A stretch of DNA of 64,000 nt from Rhodocollybia butyracea (taxonomy: Eukaryota > Basidiomycota > Agaricomycetes > Agaricales > Omphalotaceae): positions 1-64,000 of the forward strand of contig JADNRY010000109.1 of the NCBI GenBank assembly GCA_015501585.1, given 5' to 3'. The translations under genes were made by a program, and so were the position numbers. This document shows, in pieces, positions 1 through 9,774 of the stretch (position 1 is its first letter; each line of letters begins with the position of its first letter). The notes beneath the pieces were generated by a model, which was not told the DNA's origin, searched no databases, and saw only the letters and a list, made by a program, of their open reading frames with translations.

Positions 1-2546
1 AGGATGAGTATGAACGGGTACTCGAATTGTATAAGAGCAATAGCCAAGAGGTACGTGTCGATGCCGTTGTGAATGAACAACTCAGCTTACCTTAAGCAAT
101 AGAAATCAACTTGTTGCAAGTTCAATGTGCTCGCGATGCAGAACAAACTCAAGTTCAAAGGGTCAGTAATCACTGGAGTGGTTGGTGGCATGTGTGCTCG
201 ACACAGCGTCTTCCTTGCGATGGTGGACTTGAAGCTTGGCGAAAGGTGTGTTTACTTTTTTCTTTCTAGTCGCTATCTTAAATCCGGCAACTAGGTACAT
301 CAATGCCGACTACACGCTATCGATGATGCTCGTGGAGCTGAAGCATTCGATCCGACTCGCAAAATACATTCAAAGAGTGGTTCTTACATACGACATTGCT
401 TGCCAATACTGCAAGTATCTCCACCAGCGTTTCAAGGAACCACCTTTCAAGGAACTAGATATCGGAGACATCGTGGATATGATAGTCCTTTTGGTTCCGA
501 AGCTCCATCTCGAAGGCCACATGAGTGACTGCAAATACAAGTTTTCGCTCAACTACACTTGTGGATGCGCGCGCGTCGACGGGGAAGGCATTGAGCGGGC
601 CTGGCCAGAAGCCAAGAGAATGGGTGGCAGTACGAAGGAAATGAACCATGGCCATCGGCATGAAGTCTTGACGTCGTGGTTCAACAAGTGGAACTTCAGC
701 AAGATGCTGAGTATGCGTAAGTCTCTTGGTCGCTACGTCAGCCGATTGATTCTGAGTTTACCCCATAGCGGAAAGTCTGTACACCCACTTGAAGCGTGCC
801 ATCCCTGCGCGAGATGCTAAGGTGACTGAGTTTCTTCACGCCAGCGAGGCAGCTGGACGACAGTATGTCGCAACCTGGAAGGAGGAATCCACAGAAGTCA
901 CGGTGGATGCGCAAGGCGAATGGACCAGCGTCTATAAATTTCGAGACTCAAAGAGTATGTTCTGTGATTTGGGTCATCTCATCGTTAACGTCTATGTATA
1001 CAGTGGCAACACAAGAAACTATTCTCAATACGCTATTACAACACTCCGACAACCGTGCTACTGCGAAGCGGGACAGCCTCGAAGGAGCGCTACCAATTTT
1101 CGTAAACAGAGCTCTGAAGATTGAGCAAGAGCAGTGCGTATCATAGTATGACCACTTGGACTGAGTTTCATTAATAACACCGTTTACAGACGTTCGCTTG
1201 CCAGCAAGCTCGCTGGATCAGAAATCACAATGAAAGCTGCTAACCAAGCGCGTACCCAACTGCGTAACATAATATCGGTCTTTCGAGAAACGCAGTTGGT
1301 GATCTGCCCAGCTCTTGGTGATGTTTTGGCAACTTCTCCGTACTGCGATCCCGAAGTCGAACCACTTTTCCTCCCCTCGCATTTCGAGCTCGACGATAGG
1401 ACCAAGTATGGTCTGCTTGAACTTAGTAATGTTGAGGTCGCGCTCCGGAAGGGCCAAGCGCAGGATGCTATACTTGATCTTCGCGATTCAATCAAAGCCT
1501 TGCATATGTGCGTCAAAAACAAAGGCTAGGAACCACGGTAGCCAGCAACGCAATACCCGCTCGTCCAGATACATTCGGCAGATGAGGCAAGTACGAGATG
1601 GATGTGCTGCAACATATCGCTATGCCCGAAAGTGCCTGATGAGTCTGGCGAAGATCGGCGAGCACTCACAGCAGTTTCCAGAGCTCAAAGATGATGACAC
1701 GTACATTCGAAACATTCGAGAAGATGCCGCGCTTGGTGAAGGCTCAACGTTCTCTGGTTGGATTTGGAACTCGCGCTTGGACCCAGAGTCGGAAGAGGGT
1801 AGAGGTAAAGAAGCGGAATTTGAGGTTGAAGGTATGTAGCATCAGAATGAGGATTAACTTAATCTAACATATCTCGCCTTTTAGGAAAACGTGTCCGCTG
1901 GCATAGGAGCCGAGCAGACGCACTACGACACATTGAAGAGGCAGAGCTCCTCGAGGCAGAATTTACATGGTTCAGCGATGGCTGCGCAGAAATGTCAAGA
2001 ATATGGACCCTACTGGGGAGCGATTCGCGCATCTCACCTTCCCTACCATGTTTCGCCGCCAATGACCCAAGCTCTTCCCACCTTTTGCCTTCACCGAATA
2101 CCCCGCCTTCACAAACGCCTATCGAACCTCTCCCTTCATCTGAGTCATCCTCTACCAATCCCCCGACCGAAACCAAAGTCTGCTTGCTGCCGGCTGAGGT
2201 TGGTGCGCTCGCATACGCGAATAAACGCGGGTATTGGTATGATCGCCTTGGAAAAGAAGCGCATCGTCGATTCCAATCGCTAGGTGGTAGCAAACGAAAC
2301 GAGAATCAGTCCCTTATTGCGTACTTCCGAGCGAAACGACCATCTATGGAGATTGATTGGGAGGCAAGGGGACGAAATGCAGAGGTGGTTTCGGATGCTA
2401 GCACCGAAGCGGGTTTGCGAAACTACATCAAAACCGGCGAGGCTGATAAGTTTATCGAGGCAGAAGTAAATGACTCTGACGATTCCGATAGCGAAATAAG
2501 CGAGAACGAAAGGGAAAACGACAGTGAGAAGGAGGACGATGAGTGA
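1..2546 (+). pseudogene. KDZ-type DNA transposase, C-terminal part, frameshifted and cut by the window edge
   Basis: Reads as the end of a KDZ (Kyakuja-Dileera-Zisupton) transposase, a cut-and-paste family abundant in mushrooms. Inferred exons: 1-51, 103-245, 295-710, 769-955, 1004-1133, 1190-1831 and 1885-2546. Family landmarks appear in order: ITGVV...CARHSVFL, YDIACQY, VPKLHLEGH, VDGEGIERAW, STKEMNHGHR, then a coiled, charged region and KRVRWHRSRADALRH. The tail is strongly acidic (runs of S, D, E). All splice phases agree except within exon 6: the frame carrying DSIKALHMCVKNK hits TAG at 1527-1529, while the continuing sequence (RSSRYIRQMRQVRDGC) is one frame over. No intron of normal size fits there, so I read a one-base indel near 1515-1525. 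The start lies outside the window. Family assignment is secure; activity is doubtful. Confidence 0.85.
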
Positions 2547-3085
2547 TGAGATAGTAAGTGACTGGTTTTTTTAAAATTTCTTAATCGTTAACTCATTCTT
2601 AAGAAAGGACTCCAAGCTTTTGGCTGTAAGTCTTGATAATGTCCTTAAGAGCTTGTTCTTAAAGTCTTTCTTAAGATTTTTCCTTCTCGTGTGCCTCGGT
2701 AAGTTTTTAGAGCGCTCTTAAGAAATACCCTCCTTAAAATTTCCTTAAGATCGATTTCATTGATGTGAGTAATTTAGAGTTCGCGATATTCTTCCAATCC
2801 TTAAGAAACTGTTCTTAAACACTTCTTTAAGATCTTACCTTAAAGCTTGGCATTCTCGTGTCCACTGGTGAGTTTTGAGAGCACTCTTAAGAAATGGCTC
2901 TCTTAAATTTTTCTTAAGATTGTTGTCTTTGAACAGTTCGTGATACTCCTCTTCCGAAGTGATTTCATAGTCTTAAGTAAATTTATAGTTCTTAAGTAAA
3001 TTTGTAGTTCTTAAGTAAATTTGTAGTTCTTAAGTAGTTGTATAAGTTGTAAGTACTTCTTAAAGTACTTCTTAAAGTACATGAT
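2546..3085. repeat. AT-rich CTTAAG-dense region with internal duplications
   Basis: About a dozen perfect CTTAAG palindromes occur between 2598 and 3034, with many one-base variants (CTTAAA, TTTAAG), where chance predicts about 0.1. Two diverged direct copies can be aligned, roughly 2660-2760 and 2810-2930: each has TTCTTAAA, then TCTCGTGT, then GAGCRCTCTTAAGAAAT, then CTTAA...TTCTTAAGAT. A simple repeat of AAGTACTTCTTA follows at 3051-3078. No coding frame is supported. It lies directly 3' of the KDZ gene and could be part of that element's end, but no terminal inverted repeat is visible. Confidence 0.7.
2970..3037 (+). repeat. 19-bp tandem repeat, about 3.5 copies
   Basis: The unit TTCTTAAGTAAATTTGTAG is repeated head to tail at about 2970-2988 (with G and A variants), 2989-3007 and 3008-3026, followed by a partial copy from 3027. 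Each unit carries one CTTAAG. It lies inside the wider CTTAAG-rich region. Confidence 0.85.
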
Positions 3086-3159
3086 CATAAATAAAGTTGA
3101 TTCTTTAAGAAAATGGAATCCCATTCCTGCAAACGAGAGCTCGGTCCACAAGAGAGCAT

Positions 3160-3730
3160 TGTTCAGCCAAGATTTTGAGCCCTACGTGATAGGATTTGAG
3201 TAAAAAATGGGCGAGTCGTGAAAGAATTTCTGCTACCTACTTGAGGGATGTAGCCAACAGTGTCGGCTGATGCAGAATAATCGAAGAGCCTCACATAGAG
3301 TACGGCCACATGGAAGCAGTTTTTAGCGAAGATTTTGAGCCCTGGATAAAAGGATTTGGATAAAAATTGAGCGAGCTATGAGAGAGAGACTTTGGGTTAC
3401 CTACTTGGGGGTGATGCATACTTTAGGGATGTAGTCAAACATGTGCAGCCAGGAGAGGTCAGATTTCAAGTTCAGCGCACTGGAGAGCAGCTCCTAACAT
3501 AAAGTTCGAGTCCTGTGCCGAAGGATTTGAGTAAGGATTGGGCAAGCTATGGTGAATTTCATGTCATGGCCGGGATGAGGAACAGTGCTGGGAGATGTTG
3601 GATCATTGGAGTGTTTTGGATTACAAGGAGAGAGTGATATAAAGCAGAGATTTTCGAGTCCTGGAAGGAGGAAGGCTGGTAAGAATTAGCGAGGCTACAC
3701 CAAAATTTTTCTGCTGTACCTGGAACATAC
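3160..3730 (+). repeat. Four diverged tandem copies of a ~150-165 bp unit
   Basis: A core of the form GATTTTGAGCCCTG, 10-15 bases, AAGGATTTGAGTAA, then TTGGGCGAGCTATG recurs at about 3165-3225, 3328-3395, 3500-3555 and 3645-3705. Copies 1 and 2 also share a downstream block with CTACCTACTTG and GGGATGTAG. The copies are strongly diverged, so this is an old local amplification. Copy 3 carries GTTCGAGTCC, which resembles an RNA polymerase III B box, but no convincing A box was found and a SINE origin is only a guess. Confidence 0.6.
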
Positions 3731-4618
3731 TACAGGAGCTAGCTTGTGCAAGTTGCAGATGCCCATGTCCAGAACTGCTACAGTGGTATATGCTCCAGTG
3801 TGGACTACCGTTGGACAAGACTAACGAGAGTGAATAAAGAAAAGAGCTTGCTGAGCAGCCAGTGAATGGTGAATCATATCACGATCACATGTCATCCAAG
3901 TGCCGGGGGCGCTTGGACTGCATCGTTTTTTTCCCTTGCCCACAGAACTTCGTGGATTGTTTTAGGTGATGGATTTTATTAGAAAGACAAAACAGGCCAC
4001 AGAAAGACATCCCCAAGTGACCTGGAAAGACATTTCCTCCGTTTATACAATACAAACAAGTACACGCTCACCCTGTTACGCGACTTGCACGGCAAAATCA
4101 CGGTGTAAAGCCAGCCGTTAACGCGTAATGTATCGACATCTGTACATAATTTCACATCTAATACAGCCTTGAGGTGTGGTGTATCATATATTACTTATCA
4201 CTCTGCCGAACTTTCTTAAAAACTTGTTAAAAACCCTCAGCGTTGGACCATCCCCGTTCTCTCTGTTGTTCCTTCCTTACTTACTCCAAACTTACTCCAA
4301 AACAAGAAGAAGAAGAAACGCCCGCAATGGACTCGTTAGAAGGGTAAATTTTCCCCCTGCCTGCCTTTGCTATATATGTACCCCTACCTACTCTACCCTT
4401 TCCTCTCTCTTTTCTCGTCACTCTCTCTGTCTCTCTTCTGCTTCCGCGCTGCCGTCGATTGCCCGCCCAAGGTCCCGGGAAAGGCGCGCACAGTTACGCA
4501 ATGACAGCTGACTATCAGGTCATTGGGTCTGGTCACTTATCGTTACTGATGTGACTGCAAGGTTTTTCTCCGTGGTCTCAATTGCACTTCCCGAGATTGG
4601 ATAAAAATTAAATCATCA
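3731..4618. other. Intergenic, no gene recognised
   Basis: Between the diverged repeat array and the first kinase-like gene. It is pyrimidine-rich near 4250-4440 (CTCTCT runs), which may include the 5' leader or promoter of the downstream gene. Short open frames here have no recognisable composition or motifs. Confidence 0.5.
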
Positions 4619-5803
4619 ATGGATGTGTGTCTGAGTTCTTTATTCTCTTCTCCTGTGCTGATTTGGATTCTACAGCCTTTCAATTTCTTCTCCTCCGTGA
4701 TACTTCATGGACTGGCGAGCACAAATAATGTGGCCCACTCTATACACTTAACTCGGACGCAATCATTTCCAGCGAAGCGCTATGCCTATGACACAAAAAG
4801 TCCTGGTCCAGTGGGATCACATAAAGATTGGGATGCCCTTTCTCCTCTCGTTGGCCAACTTCACGCCGATCTAGAAATCACGGAACAGTTAAGTGAAGGA
4901 AGAATTGGTCTAGTTTTTGCTGCACGTCTCGTCAGCTTAAGACGGACCTTACATGATGAACCACTTCCTATTCATTCTATTCCACTTCCATCTCAATTTT
5001 GCGTCAAACTTGTCAAACCGGAATACATTCGGAGTCTTGCACGGGAAGCCTGGTTCTACGAACAACTGTCGAAAGCCGAAGGCTATCCAGGTGCAGTCAC
5101 GCCTGTTTGTTTTGGATTTTTTACCTCTCCATTGCCCAGCAAAGCCGGTATTCAGCTACATGCTTTGTCCTCGGTGCTCATCAAGCCCGAGCCACCGAGC
5201 CATATCCCTGAGGGCGAGGAGCCTATCTATGACCGTTATTATGATGACCTGGATTTCGAATACGTGGATAACTATCTTGATGATGACCGAACCTCTCACT
5301 GTGACTCTCCGTGGAATTTAAAGCAGTGGCGGGAGAGAGGGGATCGATCTCCAATTATTGGGATCATCGTGACAGAGCGAATAGGCAAACACATTCGACT
5401 TGACGACTTTCCTGGCCCTACTTTCAGATACCCCAGGGGTGACTGCTATTTTACGAAAGAGGCTGAGTCAGTAACAATTTTTCTATTTCCGTCGAATTTT
5501 GAAACGACTTGCTTCTCTTGTAGAACTGAAATCGTAGCGCTCTTGGATGACTTGAGTGCTCTTGGTATCCTGCAGGATGACACGAAATTCAACAACATCC
5601 TTTGGGCTGCCTCCGAGTCCAAACACTGGTTGCCAGCTTCTGCTCAGATCTGCCCGCGACATAAACAAGTGCATATGTACAGACTTATTGATTTTGACAG
5701 GGCAGCTAAGTGGAACCGAGAAAACCCAGTGGACCATGGCTACTTTTGTCGTTTGCAACTTTATCCGCTGAAGGAGTCGCAGTTCTGGGGGGATTGTATG
5801 TAG
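4619..5803 (+). CDS. Diverged protein kinase-like protein, copy 1
   Basis: One open frame of 394 codons. In order: a glycine-loop-like QLSEGRIGLVFAARLV (residues ~93-108), a beta-3 lysine in FCVKLVKPEY, an alpha-C-like glutamate in REAWFYEQLS, a hinge-like GIIVTERIG, a catalytic-loop-like ILQDDTKFNNILW (D and N kept, the usual HRD histidine absent) and LIDFDRA in place of DFG. This is the pattern of the diverged kinase-like families that are expanded in mushrooms. The C-terminal half is intact. The N-terminus is uncertain: ATG 4619 opens the frame, but copy 2 starts at the equivalent of 4708, where this copy differs by an indel. Function and substrate are unknown; it could be a pseudokinase. 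Confidence 0.6.
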   Translation: MDVCLSSLFSSPVLIWILQPFNFFSSVILHGLASTNNVAHSIHLTRTQSFPAKRYAYDTKSPGPVGSHKDWDALSPLVGQLHADLEITEQLSEGRIGLVFAARLVSLRRTLHDEPLPIHSIPLPSQFCVKLVKPEYIRSLAREAWFYEQLSKAEGYPGAVTPVCFGFFTSPLPSKAGIQLHALSSVLIKPEPPSHIPEGEEPIYDRYYDDLDFEYVDNYLDDDRTSHCDSPWNLKQWRERGDRSPIIGIIVTERIGKHIRLDDFPGPTFRYPRGDCYFTKEAESVTIFLFPSNFETTCFSCRTEIVALLDDLSALGILQDDTKFNNILWAASESKHWLPASAQICPRHKQVHMYRLIDFDRAAKWNRENPVDHGYFCRLQLYPLKESQFWGDCM

Positions 5804-7369
5804 TCACTGCAGCCTTATATAGTAGCTGTATGATCAGACCAAAATATTGAGTGAAGATCAGTGAGCCGTAGTCGAACAAACTGAGAGAACTCATAGCAGA
5901 CAAGTCCTCGGTGTCTTATGCCCCATTTGGCCTGTTTTTCTACGTCTTTCCAGCTCCTTTCATCTTCACCTGACACTTCCAGCACTGCAGGCCCAAGTTC
6001 TCCTGTCTACCAGCTCCCATGCGAAAACATCAGGCACAAGAAGTTAACTGTACCCTTAAATGACTGCTCTAGGTGACGACCGAGCGTTGCGCTTCTGAAC
6101 AGCGCTAAAATGTGCCAGCCTCGCAGGGCTGTAGTCATATTAGTGGATATTGATTTCGGATAAACGAAAGCAAGAACTCGGAGGGGCGGGCTTCAGGCTT
6201 CAAGTTTCAGTCCGAGATCACTCTAAGTAGGTGCACTATCAGTGATTATCGCACCCACAGCACTCTGGTCACATGAGTTCAGTGCCATGTATCAATTACT
6301 TAAAGTTACCATGAGTAACGTTCAGGGAGCACACAAAGAAACCACGGGAAGAAATTTTTGAGTCCTGACACCATTCTGTGTTTCGATTTTTGCGACGACT
6401 GCCACTTGCACAACCACTTTGCCCTTGCTCTGGACTCTTTCTCCTACCACCATCATCCCTTGAGCGCCTAAACCTCATTAACGAGAAAAAGGGCTCGAAA
6501 ATGGTGAAATGTGGACTCGGTATAGCACAGATAGACTCGTAAAGGCCAATATGTGACCTTAGGCAGTATTTTTTCGCAGGCTTAGACGATGTGGAAGTAG
6601 TAGTCGACGCCAATGGACTAGCCCCTTTCTTTTCACTGCGTGTCAACATTGCACATGCATCGTCGGCTGTAATCAATAGCTTCTACAACGATATGGGACT
6701 TCCGAAAAGTTTGGAAATATTGTATAAACATCTCCAGTAACCGTTAGCATCACACGGAAACGTTCCATATCATTCCTTTCTGAATATACCGAGACCGACT
6801 CAAATCATTCACTGCACCCAACCCATCTAATGATAAAGTTAGTGAAAAGTTTGTGTTGTCCTTGCAAAGGTTGCTAAGTGAAGAAATGGATGCTGGGCCA
6901 TTGGATTAAGTGTCCCTGTGAAGACCATATGGTAGACTGGTGCACTGTATCTTGACGATTAATGATGCAAACAGCCGAATGTCGTTAGCCCCCACGGCCC
7001 TTATATTAGTAGAGCGCCTCAGTTCACTTCTATAGTGACATCTCTTTATCGTGTCTAACATCAGCGTTGTGCGTCCGGAGGAACCAGCCTCTCAACACAG
7101 CAGCGTTGAGGTTAGATGCCCGCGGCACATATCCCAGGCGCAATATGTGTAGCGTGGAACCCGGCTGTTTCTAAATGGGACCGTGCCGGTTAAACCTACC
7201 TACCTACCTACCTGAGGCCATTTTGGAAATAAGAAACCCGCCGATGGATGTGAGTGTTTCCTTGATTTCTGCACTCTAGTAAATTTTGGCTTGCGAGACC
7301 AACTCTTTTCTCTTTCCTGGGCTAATCTAAGTTTAAAGCCTCTTACTTTCTTCTCCTCTGTAACCCTAC
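5804..7369. other. Intergenic between the two kinase-like copies
   Basis: No gene recognised. A 126-codon minus-strand frame (6296-6676) is serine- and arginine-rich without a motif and is not called. A CCTA microsatellite sits at 7195-7213. DNA just upstream of 7370 resembles the sequence upstream of the equivalent point in copy 1 (TTTCTTCTCC and ATGGACTGGCGAGCAC are shared), so the duplication extends upstream of the kinase-like frame. Confidence 0.5.
7195..7213 (+). repeat. CCTA microsatellite
   Basis: About four and a half copies of the tetranucleotide CCTA, ending in CCTGAGG. A short simple-sequence repeat with no evident role. Confidence 0.9.
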
Positions 7370-8457
7370 ATGGACTGGCGAGCACGGATAATGTGGCCTC
7401 GTCAATACACAAAGTCATTTCCAGCGAAGTGCTGTGCCTATGACCTGAAAAGTCCTGGTCCAGAAGGATCACAGAAAGATTGGGATGCTATTTCTCCTCT
7501 TGTCGGACAGCTACACGCCGATCTAGAAATCCAAGGACAGTTGAGTGAAGGAAGAATTGGTCTAGTTTTTGCTGCACGCCTCGTCACCTTAAGACGGTCG
7601 CCACATGATGAACCACTTCCTGTTGACTCTGTTCCACTCCCATCCCAATTCTGCATTAAACTGGCCAAACCGGAATACATTCGGAGTCTTGCGCAGAAGC
7701 CTGGTTCTACGAACAACTGTCGAAAGTCGAAGGCTATCCAGGTGCAGTCACGCCTGTTTGTTTTGGATTTTTTACTTGTCCTCTGCCCAGTGGATGCGGG
7801 ATTGAAATACCTGCTCTATCCTCGGCGTGCATCACGCCCGAGCCACCGAGTTATACCCCAGAGGGCGAAGAGCCTATCTATGACCACCACTATGATGACC
7901 TGGATTTTGAAACAGACTATTTTGACGACGGCCGAACCTCTCACTGTAACTCTCCATGGAACTTGAAACAGTGGCGGGAGAGAGCGGATCGATCTCCAGT
8001 CGTCGGGATTCTCGTGACAGAGCGAATAGGTAAACACATGCGACCCGACGACTTTCCTGGCCCTAATTTCAGAATTCCCAAGGGTGACAATTATTTTTCG
8101 AAAAACGCTCTGTTAGTAGCAATTTTTCTATTTCCGCCGGTTCGAATAGCTGACTCCTCTTGTAGAACTGAAATCTTAGCGCTCTTGGATGACTTGAATG
8201 CTGTTGGTATCCTGCAGGGTGACACGAGATTCAACAACATCCTTTGGGCTGCCTCCGAGCCGAAACATTGGTTATCAGCTTCTACTCAGATCTGCCCGCG
8301 ACACAGACAAGTACATCTGTACAGAATCATCGATTTTGACAGGGCACAGAAGTATAGTCAAGAGAACCCGGTGGACCAAAGCCACTTTACTCGCATGCAA
8401 ACTTCTGAGTTGAGGGAGCCGAAATTTTGGGGAGACTGTACGCAGTTATATAAGTAA
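7370..8457 (+). pseudogene. Diverged protein kinase-like gene, copy 2, with one frameshift
   Basis: Tandem paralogue of the gene at 4619-5803, closely similar along its whole length. ATG 7370 opens MDWRARIMWPRQYTKSFPAK and runs through the glycine-loop-like and beta-3 segments (FCIKLAKPEY). At about 7692 copy 1 reads CTTGCACGGGAAGCC and this copy CTTGCGCAGAAGCC, one base shorter, so the frame is lost just before the alpha-C segment. The correct frame resumes without stops and continues to 8457 through GILVTERIG, ILQGDTRFNNILW and IIDFDRA. One inserted base would restore a full-length protein, so this is either a young pseudogene or a consensus error. Confidence 0.7.
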
Positions 8458-8664
8458 ACCATTACTTCTCACAGCCAAATGTACAGGATAAGAGAGCTCA
8501 TTCCTGTAGCTATCAAAAGTTTCTCGCATATGCACACCTTGTTCTATAGACACATCTATAAGGATCGTCGGTATATCACGAGTTGCCTAGGAGAGGCTAC
8601 CTTGTCGTTTCATATACATTCTCTTGCCATTGTGAACTTGCCCGAATGTGACTGTGAAGTCTCC

Positions 8665-9632
8665 CTACAACATCCCCCGACTTTTCAGTATACCTTTCCA
8701 GCTCTTATACACATAATCCGAGTATAACATCACATCGCCTAGTTTCTGCTCTAGACTGGAGGAGCCAGTTAGAAGACTATCAAGAAAACTGTGCGCGGTC
8801 GAAGGGGATGTCAGTTGATGGAGTTCTGACAAGGTCGAAAACGAATTTAGGGACAGTTCGACGTCAAAAGCTCATGTACGCACCAGCTGCTGAGTATATT
8901 CCCGCTAGAGATATCCTACGCGCGTACCAAGCAAGCTATAATGTACTGCATCAGTTCAGGAGACAAGCGAGTAGGTACGAGTACCCACCTCTCGCGAAGT
9001 ATCCATAGATAGGTACGCAGCCTCGTCAGCTATCCTGTGGGCGTGCTTCAAAGCCGGTAGAGGATCAAATTGTAATGATAGCCAGCTTGGATTTGGCGTG
9101 GATAATAGAGCGAATGCCTATACATAACGTGAAAGCAGGCTCACGGCCAAGGAATATATAACTTACCTCGGGGAGATATCCAAGTACAGGCTCATTCCAA
9201 TCTAGCCTCGTATGCAGCACGTCGGAAACATTGCGCGCTGGCTGTGAGGAATTCGACATATGATTGATACCTTCATCCAACCACGCATGAATCAACGTGG
9301 TCCTAGCTGCGTCTCCAAAACCAAAGAGAGATGACACGGCAGTGTCTGAGAGCGGTTGACAATCTTCATTATCTTGTTTGGATTCGACGTGCTTTTGATT
9401 TGGCAGGTAAAGCACTGAACGCGCCAAAGCTTCCCGAGTGAATCCGTGAGTTTTGACTAGCGATGTGGCGATTTTCAAGAGTTGGGTCCTGGGCAGGTAC
9501 AAAAGTCATGAAGGAAAGAGAAGGAAAACAATTAGGATTAGCTTGCCTTTTGAGGCTTGAAGCGGACATGAAGAATAATTTAAGCGCCCAAAATAAATAA
9601 ACGCTCAACACTTTCCCGGACCGTGACATCAT
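8665..9632 (-). CDS. COQ9: COQ9, ubiquinone biosynthesis lipid-binding protein
   Basis: COQ9 is a TetR-fold lipid-binding subunit of the mitochondrial coenzyme Q complex and works with COQ7. Inferred exons on the minus strand: 9632-9547, 9488-9167, 9117-8989, 8935-8884 and 8825-8665, together 750 nt or 249 aa, in frame throughout. Diagnostic stretches: RTQLLKIATSLVKTHGFTRE, ALARSVLYLP, LIHAWLDEG, EAFALLSTP, LKHAHRIADEAAYLSMDTS, LAWYARRISLAGIYSAAELH, FLDSLL and the C-terminal YVYKSWKGILKSRGML. The start at 9632 gives an N-terminus with R and K but no acidic residue, suitable as a mitochondrial presequence; ATG 9569 would remove it. Intron 1 begins GCAAGC, a GC-AG intron. It is convergent with kinase-like copy 2 and divergent from the GH79 gene. 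Confidence 0.9.
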
Positions 9633-9774
9633 CAACGTCAACTTTCGGACGCATGTACCCTCGAAGTTTTGGAAGGAGAAGCACAAGGAAGTCATGGTCA
9701 GCTGTGTAATGCCGCGTGACGTCCCCCCATTATTCTATAAAGCTCAGGCTCACGAGTCCCAAGTCATACGGACA
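9633..9774. promoter_or_regulatory. Divergent promoter COQ9 / GH79, with TATA-like box for GH79
   Basis: 142 bp separate the two divergent starts. TCTATAAAG at 9733-9741, about 35 bp before ATG 9775, is a good TATA-like box for the GH79 gene. No comparable box is evident on the COQ9 side. Confidence 0.45.

Noticed and set aside
1505..1545. Possible intron explaining the KDZ frame change
   Set aside because: The only GT...AG pairs there give introns of about 32 nt or less, well below the 45-65 nt seen elsewhere; a one-base indel is simpler.
3497..3515. tRNA gene suggested by GTTCGAGTCC
   Set aside because: No cloverleaf, acceptor stem or A box could be built around it.
5439..5523. Candidate intron in kinase-like copy 1 (GTGACT or GTAACA to TCTTGTAG)
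   Set aside because: Removal breaks the reading frame (85 or 53 nt), and both copies are open through this stretch.
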